A DNA stretch of 64,000 nt from NCBI GenBank assembly GCA_028564705.1, contig JAPXFQ010001945.1, positions 496,001-560,000 on the forward strand. The letters run 5' to 3'. The translations under genes were made by a program, and so were the position numbers. Source of the DNA: Apricaphanius iberus. Its lineage: Eukaryota; Chordata; Actinopteri; Cyprinodontiformes; Aphaniidae. The notes under the pieces are model-generated. The model was not told the DNA's origin. It worked only from the letters and a program-made list of their open reading frames with translations, and made no database searches. Positions 1-14,126 of the stretch are shown one piece after another (within the stretch, counting starts at the first letter, position 1; each line of letters opens with the position of its first letter).

Positions 1-3000
1 GAAGGGGGGGTTCTGTTTCAAGGCCTTGGCGCTCATGTTTTGTGAGTACTTAAAAGACTGTATCATAGCTCTGTTTTCCTGTACCCATCTTATGTCCTTG
101 AGGACTTCAGACTGTGCTGTGTTTAAAGGGATAGTTCAGAATTTTTGAAGTGAGGGTCTGTGAAGTAGAGATGATTAATAATCTTCTTACCTGTAACAGT
201 CCGATGTCATATGACATGAGTTTTAAGAAAGGGGGAGAAATCCTTATATAGGTGAAAGACTAACTGTTAAATATAAAGGGTCTTCAGTTAAAGATGATTT
301 AGCAACACAAACTGAGACGTTTCATATCATTGGGACTCACCACTATATTACTGGACATTAGGAGTGCTGTGAGACCAGGACAGCCTATGGACTTGCATCC
401 AGTGGGAGAGAAATGGTGAAAAATGTCAGACTTTCATTTTGATTTGATTCATGTTCACTTTCTTTTGAAAGTGGACCAAACTGCCTGGTCAATGTTGTGC
501 ACTTGGAATGGCTAATTATTTGGGTCACTATCGAAAGAAGCAGGCCAGTTTGAGCAGCATACCAGGGAGCAACTTATCCAGACTTGTTTTTCTGTATACA
601 ACAAAAGAATCCAGCAGTAGAGATAAAAAAATGGCAAAGATGAGAGTGACATGCTGGTGTTTTTACACAGACTCAGAAGGAGAAATTGCAAAGATTAAAA
701 GTGTTTAGATCACATATGTGCCATGTGTTACTTTCACCCTTTAGTTGTTCATTTTCCATCTCTGTCTTTGCTTGACTGCTCATTTGTGCTTCCATTGACA
801 GTGAACTGTGCCAGGGTTTACTTGGTCACGATCCATTACCACTGTTTTCAGGAGCTTGCATGTTTGCGTGTTTTTTACCCAACTTTGGGTCAAAAATATC
901 TGTTGTGAAAGTGTGTAAAATGGCTTCACTGCTGCATATTAAATGTGTTAGATTAATTGCTTAACTCTGTTCTGACCTTCATTTTATTTAAAACATAAAG
1001 TTACTTTGATGGAGTCCCCCAGATTTTTCTGTCTGTCCCATCAGCTGCAATTTTTCAATAATAGCCTTACCTAAAGTTGTAATTTACTTGTTATACCAAG
1101 CACTCAAAGTCCCATTCACCCATGTGCACTCTCAAATGCTTCTCCAAATCTTCAACTCTAACCTTAATCCTCCAGAATCAACCACTGTAACGCTGTGTAG
1201 CAACACGGTCATTGCTTAGCCGAGAAAACAGCAACCAACTTAGCATAGGCCTCTTGCAAGAGTGCATGTTACATTTATTACATTAAATATAGCATTGTAT
1301 TTCAAGGCTATGAACATTGTCATAATCTGTTGTTTTAAATAGCTAAAATGGGATGAAGTATCCTCTTTCGTTGTTGGTTTGCAAGCCTGACCCCATCGGT
1401 CTGTATTTTTCAGATTCCTAAATTCTTTTCTGTCACTCCCTAATGCCTAAACCCAACCCTAACCATAAAAGCAAAACATAGCCCCTTTCAAAAATTCCTA
1501 ATCAAATGTAAAACTACATGGATAAGTCACTAAAATATTGTTTTTTTTTATCCTGCGGAGAGTTGTGAGCAGGAACATCGCTTGTCAGGGTTTTCCTTAG
1601 TGCATGTGCCAATTGGACATAACGTCTTGTATTAAACTGAAGGATTTTTGACTGTGTGAGCTTAAAGTAGTGTTGAAAGTCTGCAGCCATCTGTTTTTTT
1701 TAAATGGTGTCCTCACATCTGACTAACCTTTAGCCATATACTACTATGAGGATGTCATCACTTTTCACATTGTCAAACATATTTATATAGCTGCATAACA
1801 CCCAAATCTAACAGAACGTGTTGACCTAAAGTCCTGTCGCTCTAAAAATTTGTGGATGTCATCAAAATGTAATTTGTATCCAGGAGACAAACCAAAGGAT
1901 GTGCTGTGACAGGATGTAGGTCACACGTTTCGTTTGGTCTTGTCCATGGCCTGTTGTTAGACTCATTTGTGGATCTTTGTGAGATGACACAGCTCAGAGA
2001 GGGCTGTCACTGGAGTCTGCCTGAATAGTTGAGGCGTTGCTTGGCATCCTTTACCTGGCTGAAATAGCACCTTGCCTGGTGCTGCTGCTGTCGGTGCCAT
2101 CTGTCCCCTTCCCCATGACACTCCCCTCCTGGAAACTCAAACGTTTTTGGCAAGGGCGGTCAGGTATAGTTAGAGAGGGTTAGCCCCTGACATAATTGCA
2201 CATAGTTTTTTCTACTAGAGTAAGATGTTTTCAGTGTACACAAGCATCCATACAGTTTAAACACAGATAAGCCATTGACTTTTTTTTCTTTACACTTTTT
2301 CATTTCATTCTTTTAACATTAAATAGTAAGTTTTTAATTGGATCAAAGATTTATTCCACTTCTATTTCAGAAAATTCTCGGCTCATTAGGAAAATCTTCC
2401 CAGCTGTTTGAGATCTGTCTTTCAGAGGAAATTTCAGCTGCCATGTTACACACAGATACTTTCTCTTCAAACATAGTTCCTCCCCAAACTTACACCATAT
2501 GGCACAATGCCACACAACCCTCGCCTCAAGCGTGGGGCGTGCACACAGTACCAACACAAAGGAGACCAACAGGTGAGAGTGACAGGGAGGGATATACCTT
2601 TTTGTATTGGATTTCAGAGCATTGGGTTTCAAAAACCTCTTGTCTATTTTGAACTCAATATAAGGAAGTGAAAAGCTGAATTAGGAATTTAGTAGCTTTA
2701 TCTCACTTCCTTTGACTAAACAGCGCATAGACTGATTAATTTACCCAAATCAACTGTCAGTTTTGCATTTTTCTGTATTTTTTTTTTGTTTCTTGCCATT
2801 CATTCACAGACCTCCCAAAATTAGGTGGCTTCTCATCAAGTTGCCCCAGGCCCACCTCAGCGCATTGCTCTATTGCATGCGACAGCTGTTAGACATCATT
2901 AATAGCTCATGCAGAGAATCAAGATTACGTTTTTATTCCAATATTAGTAATGTGACTGCTCCATGAACAGAATGAAAAAACACATGAAAAGAGGTATTGG

Positions 3001-6000
3001 CTTCATATTATTATCATTCAGTTTGTGGTCAGTGACAATACTGTATGTGTTAGTGGTTGAATATGTGTGTGGTAGTGTTTTGGCTAGTGGGTGGGTGGGA
3101 TTCGATGTGTGTGTGTGTCCTACGTTTTTCCAGACATCCAACGTCCTCTTCCACAGCTGAGGCACCCTGTGGTAGGCTGTGAGGCGAGGACAGGTGCACT
3201 GTTAACCCTTCAACGGTTGAGTTTGAAAAATGTTTTAGGATTCAAAATGCAGTTTGTCCAATAGTTCCAGTTTATGCTGCTTTTTTAGGGATGAGAAATG
3301 CTGCCCAAATGATGCAAGTAGTGTGTAAATAAAAAGAGTTATGAATTTAAAATAATTTTTACTGTCAGGCAAAAAAAAAACTGTGTGCAAGGCACAGACT
3401 TAAACATCAACATTTATTATTGTGCATGGTATTTTGTTTGAAAAAATATAATATAATATATAATACAGAATCTTGACTTTTATTTCTTCGGTTTTAGAAA
3501 TTTTAGCCAGTCCTAATTTTTCTTTAAAAACTCCAAATAACAACCTTCAAAATATGTATTTCTTGCCTTCTTACTGTAAACAGTTACTTTTTGTGTATTA
3601 GGTGCAGAAGTGATATCACAGTTTCTGTAAAACAGTGTTCATTAATGGTTTAAAATAAAGACAAAAGGAAGGCGGAGTTGACGTTTTAAACTGTCTCTAG
3701 CATCTTTTACATGAGACAAAGGGGTAAACTCCACCAGCCAAAATTGAAGCCAACCCAGAAGTGCCGAAAATTGCAGTGGCTGGCTTCAAAAAGGAAAGGG
3801 TTTCCATTGACTCCCGTGTTAAAAATGGCAATTGCGCAGCAGACATTTTTCTGTTTGCAGCCTGGTTAAAAAATATTTTATCTGGAAATTATGTATAATG
3901 AGGGGTGTGTCCTTTTGATTGATAGGTCTCAGATGAACCATCAGCGTTAGTGATGGTGGCTAGTGGCTTGGTTCCCCCCTGCTTGCTCCAGGGAAGGCCG
4001 CAGCCACGGCATCACGTTAACAATCTAGGGAATGTTGTTGCTCTAAACTTGACCATCAGTTCTGTCTACTAGGTTATTCATATTTGAAAATTAATAATTC
4101 ACTTATTGGACAAAGACGTGGTATTGATTGCACAAACAGACCGTCCAAGAAGTCTCTGCTCCATTTTATTTTGTTGGTAAGTAAATTTATATTTCTGCTG
4201 TGCGTTTAACATAGTGGTGCTTGATCAAAAATGGGTTGAAATGATCAAATTTCTTCTTTACATCCTGATTATTAAAACTTGGTTTAGTTAAAATTAACAT
4301 TGTTTTAGTGAAAGTTATGTACTAACAAGGCATCATGCTTTTATTTGACAAAATTATTGAATCTGTCCAGAAGGCAGAGGGGCAACAGAGTCGCTCAACT
4401 GCTTTTTTTTGGTTATAAATATCCACTAACCTCAGTTAGCTGTGGTTTGCTCAGTTAGCTCGTAGCTACATTGGCTAACTGTAATGTGATCCATTCATAT
4501 ATTAATTATAACATTTAGGACCAGTACCCTATCATTACATGCAGAAAGTGGGACCTTTACGGTAAATGCGTACACTGAAAAAATTTGCTCCCAGTTGGCT
4601 GAAGGGCTTTTAAATTTGAATTTGTTTGTGCTAAATTAAAATTAATTCAAAAATAGCATAAAATGACCAGGACTTCACTTAAAATATATTTTCTACATCT
4701 TTTGATAGACATTTCAACAGACAGCATGCTCCATGACAGGGAGATACACCAGAGCATATTTGTTGTGACTAAGCCTTTTCTATCTGCTGAAATTTGTTTT
4801 AGATTCAACCCATTCATGGTGCAACAACAATGTGGCACAAATAATTAGCAAAAGTACAAAGCCTTGAAGGAAAAATGATCAGCACCTGTCGAAAAGTAGC
4901 TGGCTGTTGTAGGAGCCTGAATAAACAGCATACAAAACTTCATAGAAAAAAAGTTTACTTAGAAATAGCTACTTACAACTTTTGCTCTTCTCTCAGTTCC
5001 ATGTTACAACACATTATTGATGCAAAAAATAAAAATAACTAACTTTGAGCCTTAAACAAAACAAAATGTCCACATCGTGCTGGTCAAGCTGAAAGTCCAC
5101 CAATTTTGGTCACTGGTTGATTTTTTTGTGTATCTTAAGTAGTATGTAGAAAGTGTGTGTACAGAGAGTAAACTTAAACATAGATTCACTGTCATTGGAA
5201 GCAGGAAATTTACAAAAATGTGCCATCAAGTCAAGATGCATTACACCTAATAAGGGTGTGGAATGTTTTTTTTGTTGTTTGTTTTTTTTCTCCAGAAAGT
5301 AATGATTAGCATCATAAATTCCAGTTTAAGAGGTCCCCTAAAACATCCAATTAGATGACCCATTTTCAAGCCAAAGAAAACTTTACAGTCTCACAGATTT
5401 CTACAACTTTATATTTTTTGGAAATATTCATCAATAACCCCCAGTTCTTTTCACATTCTCTTTTTACGCTCTTCCACGTCATCATTTTGTTTTACCAGAG
5501 TTGGCATTCATGACTTTAACCTAGCAAATATCAGCTCAATAGAATTCGAAAAACCCTAAAATTACCAAGGGAGATGCTTCATTTTTGCCAAAGTGATATG
5601 TAAAAAAAATGATCGGTGATTACCAACATTTGATAGCAGTTAGCATTTTTCTTTTATCTGTACCCCATTGCCTTTTATGACCACTAGGCTACACTGCATC
5701 CTCTCTGTAATATAGCATGCTTCTCCAAGATGTGGGGCAAACAACTGGCTCTGCTGCAACAGATGTGTGTTTGTATGCTGTTGGTTCATGCTTATTAGCT
5801 CATATCTTAGTGCTGTGCCCATCGAGTGACCTACTGGGGGATGGGAAGAATAAGAGGGAATGAGGGGGGATGGGACAAACTTATGTGTGGTGAAGACAGA
5901 GAGAAAAATCACAGACATGCAACCAGACCGACAGACATACAGACAGTGCAAAGCGACATCTAGACTAGATGCACACTGTCACATGCTGTCATACACTTAC

Positions 6001-6639
6001 TGGTGCATCTCAAACAGAAAAGATGCGCACTCACACACACATACAGACTTGCACTCCACGCAAGCATGTCACACAGACTCACACATCTCGTCTCCCAGGA
6101 GGCCGTGGGGCCAGTGGGACAGAGAAAGCTTGGGAGTCTGGTTCGTCTGTTTACATCTAATTATAGAAACAAGACTATTTCTGCAACTGGCGCTCCAGCC
6201 TTTTTTTATATCCTTTTGAGAGAATGAGAATAAAAGGAAAAGGAGAAAAAAAACTGATAGCCTTTTCTCATAACACTGAGCGGTTATCTCATCCCTTCAG
6301 CGCTGGTAACGTCTGCAGTCCCTCAGTACAGTAGAAGAGGGCACTTTGAGGGAGGGGGAGAGGAGCTTGTGTTGTAAACCCTCTCATCTTTGCATAACAT
6401 GAATTTGCAAGTTTACAAGATGAAACTTTCTTTATTAGAGAGCCATTAGACAACTACCTTGATTAAAAGAAAACACATACTTCAGCTCTGCCTTGTGGGC
6501 TATCCTGCGCTAAAGCAACAACCAAAAGAGAAAAGACTAAAAGTTGCGGATTAGCATTGTGTCTAATGCATCAGTGCTAAAGAGACAGTGCCAGTGTGAA
6601 GGTTAATCCTCAATCTTGGTTACTGATATTCAGCTGAAT
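1..6639. other. Upstream intron or flank, no gene
   Basis: AT-rich sequence with many stops in all frames. I see no exon with family similarity and no long open frame. A stretch at about 3720-4060 looks like a dispersed repeat (see the separate entry). Short GT runs occur near 3105-3118. About 5870-6070 is CA-rich and gives spurious Thr/His reading frames. The missing N-terminal tnrc18 exon was searched for by eye (an MDGRDF-like start) and was not found. Confidence 0.6.
3720..4060. repeat. Possible dispersed non-autonomous repeat
   Basis: This segment contains a short inverted pair (GAAGCCAACC near 3748 and GGCTGGCTTC near 3779). It ends in a more GC-rich block (TGGCTAGTGGCTTGG near 3958) that contrasts with its AT-rich flanks. 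I recall similar wording in fish genomes as a dispersed element but cannot name it. No coding capacity is seen. Confidence 0.3.
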
Positions 6640-7350
6640 CACTGAGAGGCCTTTGTCTGCCAGGACTGCCTGGAGGGGGGAACTGTAAGGGAGGTGGGGG
6701 AGACGCTAAGCCACCGCCTGGGGATGGCAGGTGAGAGCAAGCTCAGGACGGAGTTGGACTGGTGGTGTTGTGGTTGCAGCTTCTTGCAGGTGCTTTCATA
6801 AAAATCCCCCAAGGCCAAACCCGCAGCCTGCTGGTTGCAACCTGAGCCAGGTGGACCCACCCCCCTCCCATCCCCTTTGTAGCACACAAACCACCACACA
6901 ATTGAAATGTACACTCCCCGCCACCGCCATTTCCACGTATTTTCGTCTGAGACGTGGCAGGTAAATTAATTGGCTGTGAGGATGTAACGTAAACTCTGAG
7001 ATAAAGGTGCACTGTCTGGCCAAGGCATAGCGTAACGGCTATGATGATAGCTCCATTGTGTTGATACTGAGAGGGGTGTTTAGCAGCAGAACCAACAGGG
7101 CCTATTCTGGAGGGCTGGATACCTTCTGATTAATAGTGGGGAATGCTTTGAAGTGACACCCGAGTCCTCCCGCTCACAGACTAATAGCAATACCATCAGG
7201 TTTGGGAGCATTCCCTCTTCCTCAGTCTTCATTAGTCAATTTCCCAATGCAGCTCAGTCTTTCCACCTGGCCCCCATACACCTGCCTCTTTTTGCAGATT
7301 TTTTTTTGGAGCTTTCAGTCTTTTACCTATTATGTAATTGTTTCATGAGT
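6640..7350. other. Candidate non-coding conserved block
   Basis: Balanced, non-repetitive sequence that differs from the decayed AT-rich intron around it. It contains TAAT-core words such as GTAAATTAATTGGCTGTG (6961), CTGATTAATAGTGGGG (7125) and TCATTAGTCAATTTCCC (7229). The overlapping open frames on both strands are short and match nothing I know. A regulatory role is inference only. Confidence 0.25.
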
Positions 7351-7402
7351 TAGGTAATTGCTCTTTATCGTGTTTTGGAGACCTTTATAGTGCCATGCTT
7401 TC

Positions 7403-8110
7403 ACATGCATCACCCTAATTTTTTGGAATGTTATATGACAGACCAAGACAAAGTAATAACTATTTTGAAGTAGATTTACAGTGATATGTGGTTTGCAATA
7501 TTTTACAGTAGCAAAACATCTGAAATCATGTGTGACCGGCATATGTACATTTTGAGTCTGATACCCATAAATAAATCCAGAGCAGTTGTTTTCAGAAATC
7601 ACCATATTTGTTAATGGAGTACACTTGTTTTGACATTAAACATCTCAATGAGAACTCTTCAATCCATCATCTAAAAATGGAAAGGTTGTGACGCAACAAG
7701 ACATCGCTGTCCACATAAACTGAGGTTCTGGGCAGTGAGCGCAAGATTTAGAGAAACAGCCATGGTAACTTAGGAAAGTTGCAAAGACCCCTAGCTCAGG
7801 TGAGACAATGTGTTAATAGGACAACTATTACTTTTGCCCTTTACAGAATGGCAAAGGTTTTGCCTCAGGTCCCATGGGAATGCAGCAAACCTGCATAAGA
7901 TGGAGTTCTGTTTAGATGAGACCAAAATAAAACTTTTTGGGCCATATTGAAAATGCTTTGTGTAGCAGAAAACAAACACCCTGAACACACCCTCACAGGA
8001 AAAATATACATGATTGTGGTAGAATCTTGGTGTGGGGCATTTCTTCAGCAAGGCATGGATGCTGATTGAAGTTGGAAAGGTGCATGGATTTAAATACAGG
8101 GAAAGTCTTT
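7403..8110 (+). mobile_element. Decayed Tc1-like transposon
   Basis: Segments read like the common fish Tc1-like transposase gene. GATGAGACCAAAATAAAAC at 7916 is the DETKI region. It is followed by a region matching the stretch that normally precedes the second catalytic Asp, ending in TTTCTTCAGCAAGG near 8040. The left end, TTATATGACAGACCAAGACA (about 7430), resembles the Tc1 terminal region. There is no intact frame. It is an old, non-functional copy. Confidence 0.6.
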
Positions 8111-8399
8111 TCATGTGCTTCAGAAATGAAGTAAAAATCCAGAAATCACTCTAATTAAATACCATTAGGAAAGCTTAAAAGGTGATACTTACAGATAATT
8201 CTAAATACAAATGCACTGCACACAGGTGTCTTATATGAAAAGACCATTAAAAACATGTATTGTTTTTTTTTTTTTTCAATTCATAATTCACAATTGTTGC
8301 AGTTGCAACAAGACAGATGTGGAAAACTTGAAGGAGTTTTTTTGCAAGGCACATTATTCTGGGAGGTCAATTGTGGTCCAACTAAAAGACTCACAGGGT

Positions 8400-8760
8400 T
8401 GATGTGACACAAGTGGGACACGGCTGGGGGACTATTACCGGGATCCATTTTGATCTCTTGTGGTGACAGACGAGCCACAGCTGTGGATGTGTTTGCGTTT
8501 GCGTGCGAGCGTGTCCGTGGGTGCGTGCACATGTGAGAGTAGAGAGTAGAGAGTAGAGAGCCATGCCAGGAGAGGCAGGGTTGGGTCTGTCAGCTGTTGG
8601 AGTAAAGTAAACTATTAGCGGTGGGACAAGGCAGCGCTTCCAGTGAAGAATTAGAACCAGTTCTAATTGCAGTGAGGTTCGGCTATGATTACATGCTGGC
8701 TAATGCATTGACAGACCTCTTACTTGGCTGTCTCTCAGAACGTTGCTGAAATGGCTGAAT
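8400..8760. other. Candidate non-coding block with an 18 bp palindrome
   Basis: Unique-looking sequence. It has three copies of a 7 bp unit (AGTAGAG, about 8538-8560). It also has the near-perfect inverted repeat ATTAGAACCAGTTCTAAT at 8650-8667 (8 bp arms around CA). The centre, AACCAGTT, fits the Grainyhead-like factor consensus AACYRGTT. Function is inferred, not shown. Confidence 0.25.
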
Positions 8761-11700
8761 GCCTTTTGGTTATACAGCATAACGGGAGGGTGCGTGAACA
8801 TACTTGTGCGCTCATGTTGGCCATGTGTGGGTGGCTGCCTATGTGTGTATATTTGTTTAAACTTGCTTTAAAGTTTTTTTTTGCATGTTTTGTTTCTAAA
8901 CTTCAGCATTTTCCTTACAGTGTGTGTATGTCTTTTTGTGTGATAATGGTGCGCTGCCTGTTCCTCGAGTGACTGTCATTATTTGTTGTAGAGGCAACTT
9001 TTCCTCCCAAATCAAAAATCAGCTGGCACAACTGTCTCTGAGCAGTGGGGAAGGGCTGCATTTGAGATTTTATGCATGCGTGTGTTGTACTTGTTTGTGT
9101 ATTTGTGTGTGTGAGCATGCATGCCCACGGGAAACGGCAATCAAAGGAGCAGTGTGGGGGAGAGATTGTTTGAAATGAACGTGAGAGGAAACAGAGTGGC
9201 GGATAGCTGAGAGGGTAGCAGGTGGGGGGAGGGGGGGATGATGCAGGTGTCTAATTCTACCTCATCCCTGTGCATTTTGCATCCCATCCGTCCATCTCGT
9301 CCCCACTGCCGTACAGGCCTGTTGGTATCATTGATACACGTGCTTCAATTACATTGGTTCTGATATGTCTTTCACTGTAATTAAAATAATAACACATAAA
9401 TATTTAATTTAGTGTTAACAAGAATATCAACTGCAAAAATGCTCAGGTAAACTTTTTTTTCATATACGTCTTATCAAAATGCCAAAATTGGAAATGTGAT
9501 GCAGATATTTTTTATGTATTTGTTTGGACTCTCATGCAGACATTCTCATTATTTCACCAGCAGTCAGAAGGTCAGAGAAATCATTGACAAGAATTGAATG
9601 GGTTAGTCAGGGTTCGCTAACACCCTGAAGTGTCTTGGTTCCTATATGTACTTCAAAGTGTTTTGTTTTTTTTGCTTGTTTTTTTGCAAGTGTTTTAAAT
9701 TTTGCATTTGGGGTGTTTGATGGAAACTAAAAACTGAAAGAAAAACTAAAAAAAAATCCAGTTTACCACAAAAGTAGTTATGCTTTCCTGGCCTTGTCAG
9801 TTTTTGTTAACATAAGAATTTAAAAAGAAAGCTTTGCTCATGACTTTTCCTCCATCATTCTCATTTCTAAAACCATGGTGACTCATTTCTGTTTTCCTAT
9901 GTTTTTTTGCCTTACGCACAGAAAGCCTGGATGATTAAATTGTACAAATACCATTTAGGAGAAACCCTTACAGCAATCAGAATTTTGTTGCTAATTTCTG
10001 GTATCCAGTTTTTATAACGGTTTCGCCTACCAATTATAATTTTGGACTATTTAGATTAATCTTTAGGAACTGTATTATAAATACATGTAAAGTCATGTTT
10101 TTTTAATTAAACATTTTTTCTAGCTTTCATTCTAAAATCTGATATTTATTGCTGACATTAGGGGCATCATTCTATATTACCTCATAACATCACCACATCC
10201 ACATCACCTTCAACATCCCATATTATCAAACAGTTCCAAATGTACTATCATGAAAGAAAAATCTGTGCTTTTACAAAGGAAACAGACAAAAAGGCAGACC
10301 CCACCAAGCCACTCTGTTCTGCTCAGTGGAAATTAGGCTTTTGTCTGTTCACCACATACTCTTCCGTCTCACGATTTATATGCAACCCTACATATGGAAG
10401 GACCTACCCAACATTTCCATCAACACCTACCCCACCCCTCCCTTTATCCTGTCATTGTGAAAATCACCTGATCATGCTTCATTGCCGCCACAGGCTGACC
10501 ACTTATGAATGACCAAAAGGCTCACTGATGCTAGCACTGATAACAGCATTGTCTTTTGAAACGTATTATTGGCCAGTGCTACTACAGCTAGCTTCATTGA
10601 AGTCACTGCACCCCTCCCGTCATAAAAAAACCCCGGATTAACAGAAAGAAATTGGATTTTTTTTTATTTATTTAATAGCATTTTACATATAACTAGACTA
10701 AGCAGAAGTAAAGATGATACCAGAAGCATTCTGGACTTAAAGTGGAAATCGGCTGCTATTAGTTGCTCACACCTTGTTTTCATTTACCGTTGTTAAGAAA
10801 CAAAACATGTCTTTGAGTTATATTGGTGATGTGGAAAGTCCATACTTCTTGGGCTAATATGTGACAAAGCAGTGAAGTATGATGAGAGGATTGGTCATCC
10901 TTGGTTACTGGAAATTGCATGGTAAAAGCTATGCAATCATGGAAACTGAACAAATAATCAAATTTTCGCCATAGTTAACTATCAAACTGCTTAAAATAGG
11001 TTGTTTGAGCTGTTGACGCCTGCAAGATTAAGAAAAGATAATTATGATGTAGGCTATTTTAGTATTTTAACTATTTTATGTTCAGTTTAGAGTGTGTATA
11101 AGTACATGTGTGTATTCCCATTAGAAAGATCTTCTTTCAGAAAGTGGAGCTGCTTTGAGGATCAATACTGAAACACTGGCTGCATCAGTACACACACACA
11201 CACACACACAAAATAATACACGCACACACACATACACTTCTGCACTGTCTCATCTGTCACTTGACAGAGTTTTCGACTACTCTATGGGCTCTCTTTCCCT
11301 CCAAGCAGATGGCGAACATTCAGAATGAAAGCAGATCGTAAGTCCTTTTGGATCTCAATCAGTCCACTGGTCTCTGGGTCTGTTGTGCACTGCAGCTCAT
11401 GTTTCTCCAGCTCTGAGCATTTTAGCTCTGCTAGCCTACAGTAGAATAGCTCAGATTATACATTAGTAGATTCCCATGCATTTTTTGTTTAACATGTTGG
11501 AAGATTAGTAGCTGACAGTTTCTCCTGTTGGCCACGCTGTTGTTTTTGATGAGATAGTTCAAAACAAACTGTCCACTTTGAGTTCTGATCTTTCTAGGCC
11601 TTTTTCAGTGTTTGGCATATAGAAAATGTTTTACGGACCACTTTCTCCCGTACCTACTTACCAGCAGTTGCCGCTGCACCACCCTGCCCTCTACAAAGGG

Positions 11701-12723
11701 TGTGTGCTTTTATGTGGGCAAAGGAACGGGATTTACTTGTGCATGCCTGTTTGTTCCATGTTCACTTTTGAAGACTGTGCTGCACCTAACTGTGTGCGAT
11801 TTTATGAGACCAGCTTCTGTGCCATTAAGCCAGGCAGATGTCTACCAGCCATGCTCAGTGGAGAACTTCGGAGGTGCCATCGTTGCAAACAACATCTTTG
11901 CTGTGCAAATACGAAGGCAGAACACACAAGTCCAAGTTGGTAATTGTGTGCATGTAATAGGAGTAAGGTGGTTAGTTTTGACTGTTAGGAAAAAGAGGGG
12001 GTTTGGCTTTTTAAGTGAGGACTCAGACTGCCCCTGCCTGTTTCTCTTGATTTATGGGCTTGTGTAGGAAATCTCCCATTTGTCACTTTTCATTTCTATT
12101 CCCTAACTTAAGCTTCATTTTTTTTCATACAATTTTTTTCGCTTTTACGCCAAATGTTAAGATGATTCCTACAGAAAGGAAGAAAAAATCTATAGCCCAG
12201 CAGGAAGATTATTATTTTTTTTTTTTATGTGTGTAAATGTTTCCAGCTGTGGTGAATACTTGTCTTACTGGATAGGCTTTATTCAATATTCATACATTAT
12301 TTTGTTTAGAGATTATGTGGCATATACACAATATTTGTAAATATGTCAAGCCACTTGTAACTACATTATTTCAGTTTGTTGCATTGTGAAAGTTCAAAAT
12401 GTTCCAATTCTGTTAAAACATTTCTCATCAGAAGAAAACTTGTTAACCAGGTTTGGTCCAAATACCTTCTAGCCATCATATTTTGGTACTGAGGTCAGAT
12501 CCAGTCTGAGCTGTCAGTGTGTGAGTGTCTGTGAAACCGTAGTGGGTGAGTGTTTAAGTTTCATGCTGCACCTTCGTCACTCAGGTGGAAGTTATAAATC
12601 TTCCTTTTTCTGGTTTGCTGAGGATAAAGCTGGAGCAGTTGGAGTTTCACCTCCATGTTAACGTAGAAGATGAAAAAAAAAGAGTGAGGAGGAGAGGAAT
12701 GGGTTTATGGGAAACCAAAGAAA
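8761..12723. other. Intronic sequence, no gene
   Basis: AT-rich intron or flank with GT-rich patches (8800-9120) and a CA microsatellite at 11189-11212. The open frame at 11612-12067 (151 codons) has no recognisable domain. It overlaps a second open frame in another register, and its codon use is not protein-like, so I treat it as chance. Confidence 0.55.
11189..11212. repeat. (CA)n microsatellite
   Basis: An uninterrupted CA run of about 23 bases, followed by an imperfect CA-rich tail to about 11236. Confidence 0.9.
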
Positions 12724-13000
12724 AGGCAATGCAGTGTCTTGCAGAACTATCCATATTTTTCAACTGTTACAAATTTAGTCGTGCTGGAACCATAAATCTC
12801 AGTGTATATTATTTTTCATGGTAAAGACTACAAAATAGTGCAGCATTGTAAAGTGAAAGAAAAATGAACAAAATTTTTCAAACAAATTCAGAAAAATGTC
12901 GTGTAGAGCTGCACAATATATTAGGATATTAGCTGTAGGTTATTGTTTGGACTCTATGGTACACCTTAGAAAGGGATTACATGCAGCCCTAGTGTGGAAA
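12724..13000. mobile_element. Tc1-like terminal relic
   Basis: CAATGCAGTGTCTTGCAGAA followed by a TTTTTCAAC / GTTACAAATTTAG / ACCATAAA pattern resembles the left terminal region of fish Tc1-like elements (a GCCTTGCAAAAGTATTCA-type start, then ...CACATTTTGT and ACCACAAA). It is heavily diverged and the boundaries are approximate. Confidence 0.4.
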
Positions 13001-13289
13001 ACTTTTGTATGCAATCCATTTTCTCAGTTACCCCTCAATAAAGTCCAGTGCAGCCAAGTCCAACTAGGTACTTTAATAGGTTCAACTTGATTACTCTGCT
13101 ATTCCTCAATAAAATCTACTTCAATTAGATGGCCTCTCAACACAGTTGGTGTCACTTTATCTTTGTACTACTTTCTGTTGGTCTGTCACATTCAGTCAGA
13201 ATAAACACTGATGTTTGTAGTTGCAACATAACACATTTTAATATGAGTGGTAGGAATTTTATTTCGCAATGCATTGGAAACAAAAGTGG

Positions 13290-13900
13290 TACTTAAATGA
13301 AAGCCCTGGACACCATGATTATGGGATTGGCTGATAGCAATCAAGATCTTTCTCAAAGATGTCAATTAGCCCCCTCCCCCTGGCCTAATTATAAACAGAT
13401 TGCTCCACTGGCTCACTGGCTCTTTACTGTACTGATAGCACTGCTTAGCCCAGTCAAAGTGCAGACTCATGCTGCCTGACTCAATAAAAGATTGTCAGTG
13501 TTTTGGAAAAAAAAAATCTAATTTTAAACCTTTTTTTTTTTGCCACTTTTATGCCACTTCTTTTCTTGTCATGCGACAATAAGACAGCCAGTACCGTTCT
13601 GATCCAGGAGGAGGCTCCACTCCTAGAGTCCTCTGGTCATCAGTGCATTAAGGCCTCTATGATGGCCGAACTCTGTGGTCAGAGTAAATAAGCAGTGTAG
13701 GAGAATGTCAACACAACCAGGCGGCTCCTTCACAGCACCCAATATTGACAAAACTGCTCTCTTATCTGAGCCGAGCGCCACAATAGAGCGCTGTGCCAGA
13801 GCAAATACAGTAAGAGTTACAAAACCACACACAAACTGATTCTTCTACACTGCGGCTGATAAGGAACACACTGGCGGCACGAATAAAAGCCACTGCTAAT
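13290..13900. other. Candidate non-coding conserved block
   Basis: Non-repetitive sequence with dense homeodomain-type words: GATGTCAATTAGCCCC (13357) and GGCCTAATTATAAACAG (13382). A second balanced block (13560-13900) lies beyond an A/T tract. There is no credible coding frame. This is a candidate enhancer by appearance only. Confidence 0.25.
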
Positions 13901-14075
13901 GCAGTGTGTCCAAAGACAATGCATGAGGGATGGTCAACAGCAGCGCCATCAAGTTAAAAGAAAAAAAGAAGTAAGACTAGCCTTAAGGTCTGTAGTTATT
14001 CAATCAAAGCTGTAATGCACGGATAGTTTAAGTTGGAACATCATCTACTGATTGTGTGAGTGTGTGTTAAAGCAC

Positions 14076-14081
<6 letters not shown>

Positions 14082-14124
<43 letters not shown>
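14082..14124. repeat. (GA)n microsatellite
   Basis: A run of GA dinucleotides about 43 bases long. It produces a spurious Glu-Arg open frame. Confidence 0.93.

Positions 14125-14126
<2 letters not shown>

Noticed and set aside
5860..6227. Overlapping 119-, 74- and 63-codon frames in a CA-rich stretch
   Set aside because: Three registers are open at once, rich in Thr/His from CA repeats; not a gene.
11612..12067. 151-codon plus-strand open frame
   Set aside because: Cys-rich but without spacing typical of zinc fingers, overlapped by a second frame, no splice or start context; likely chance.
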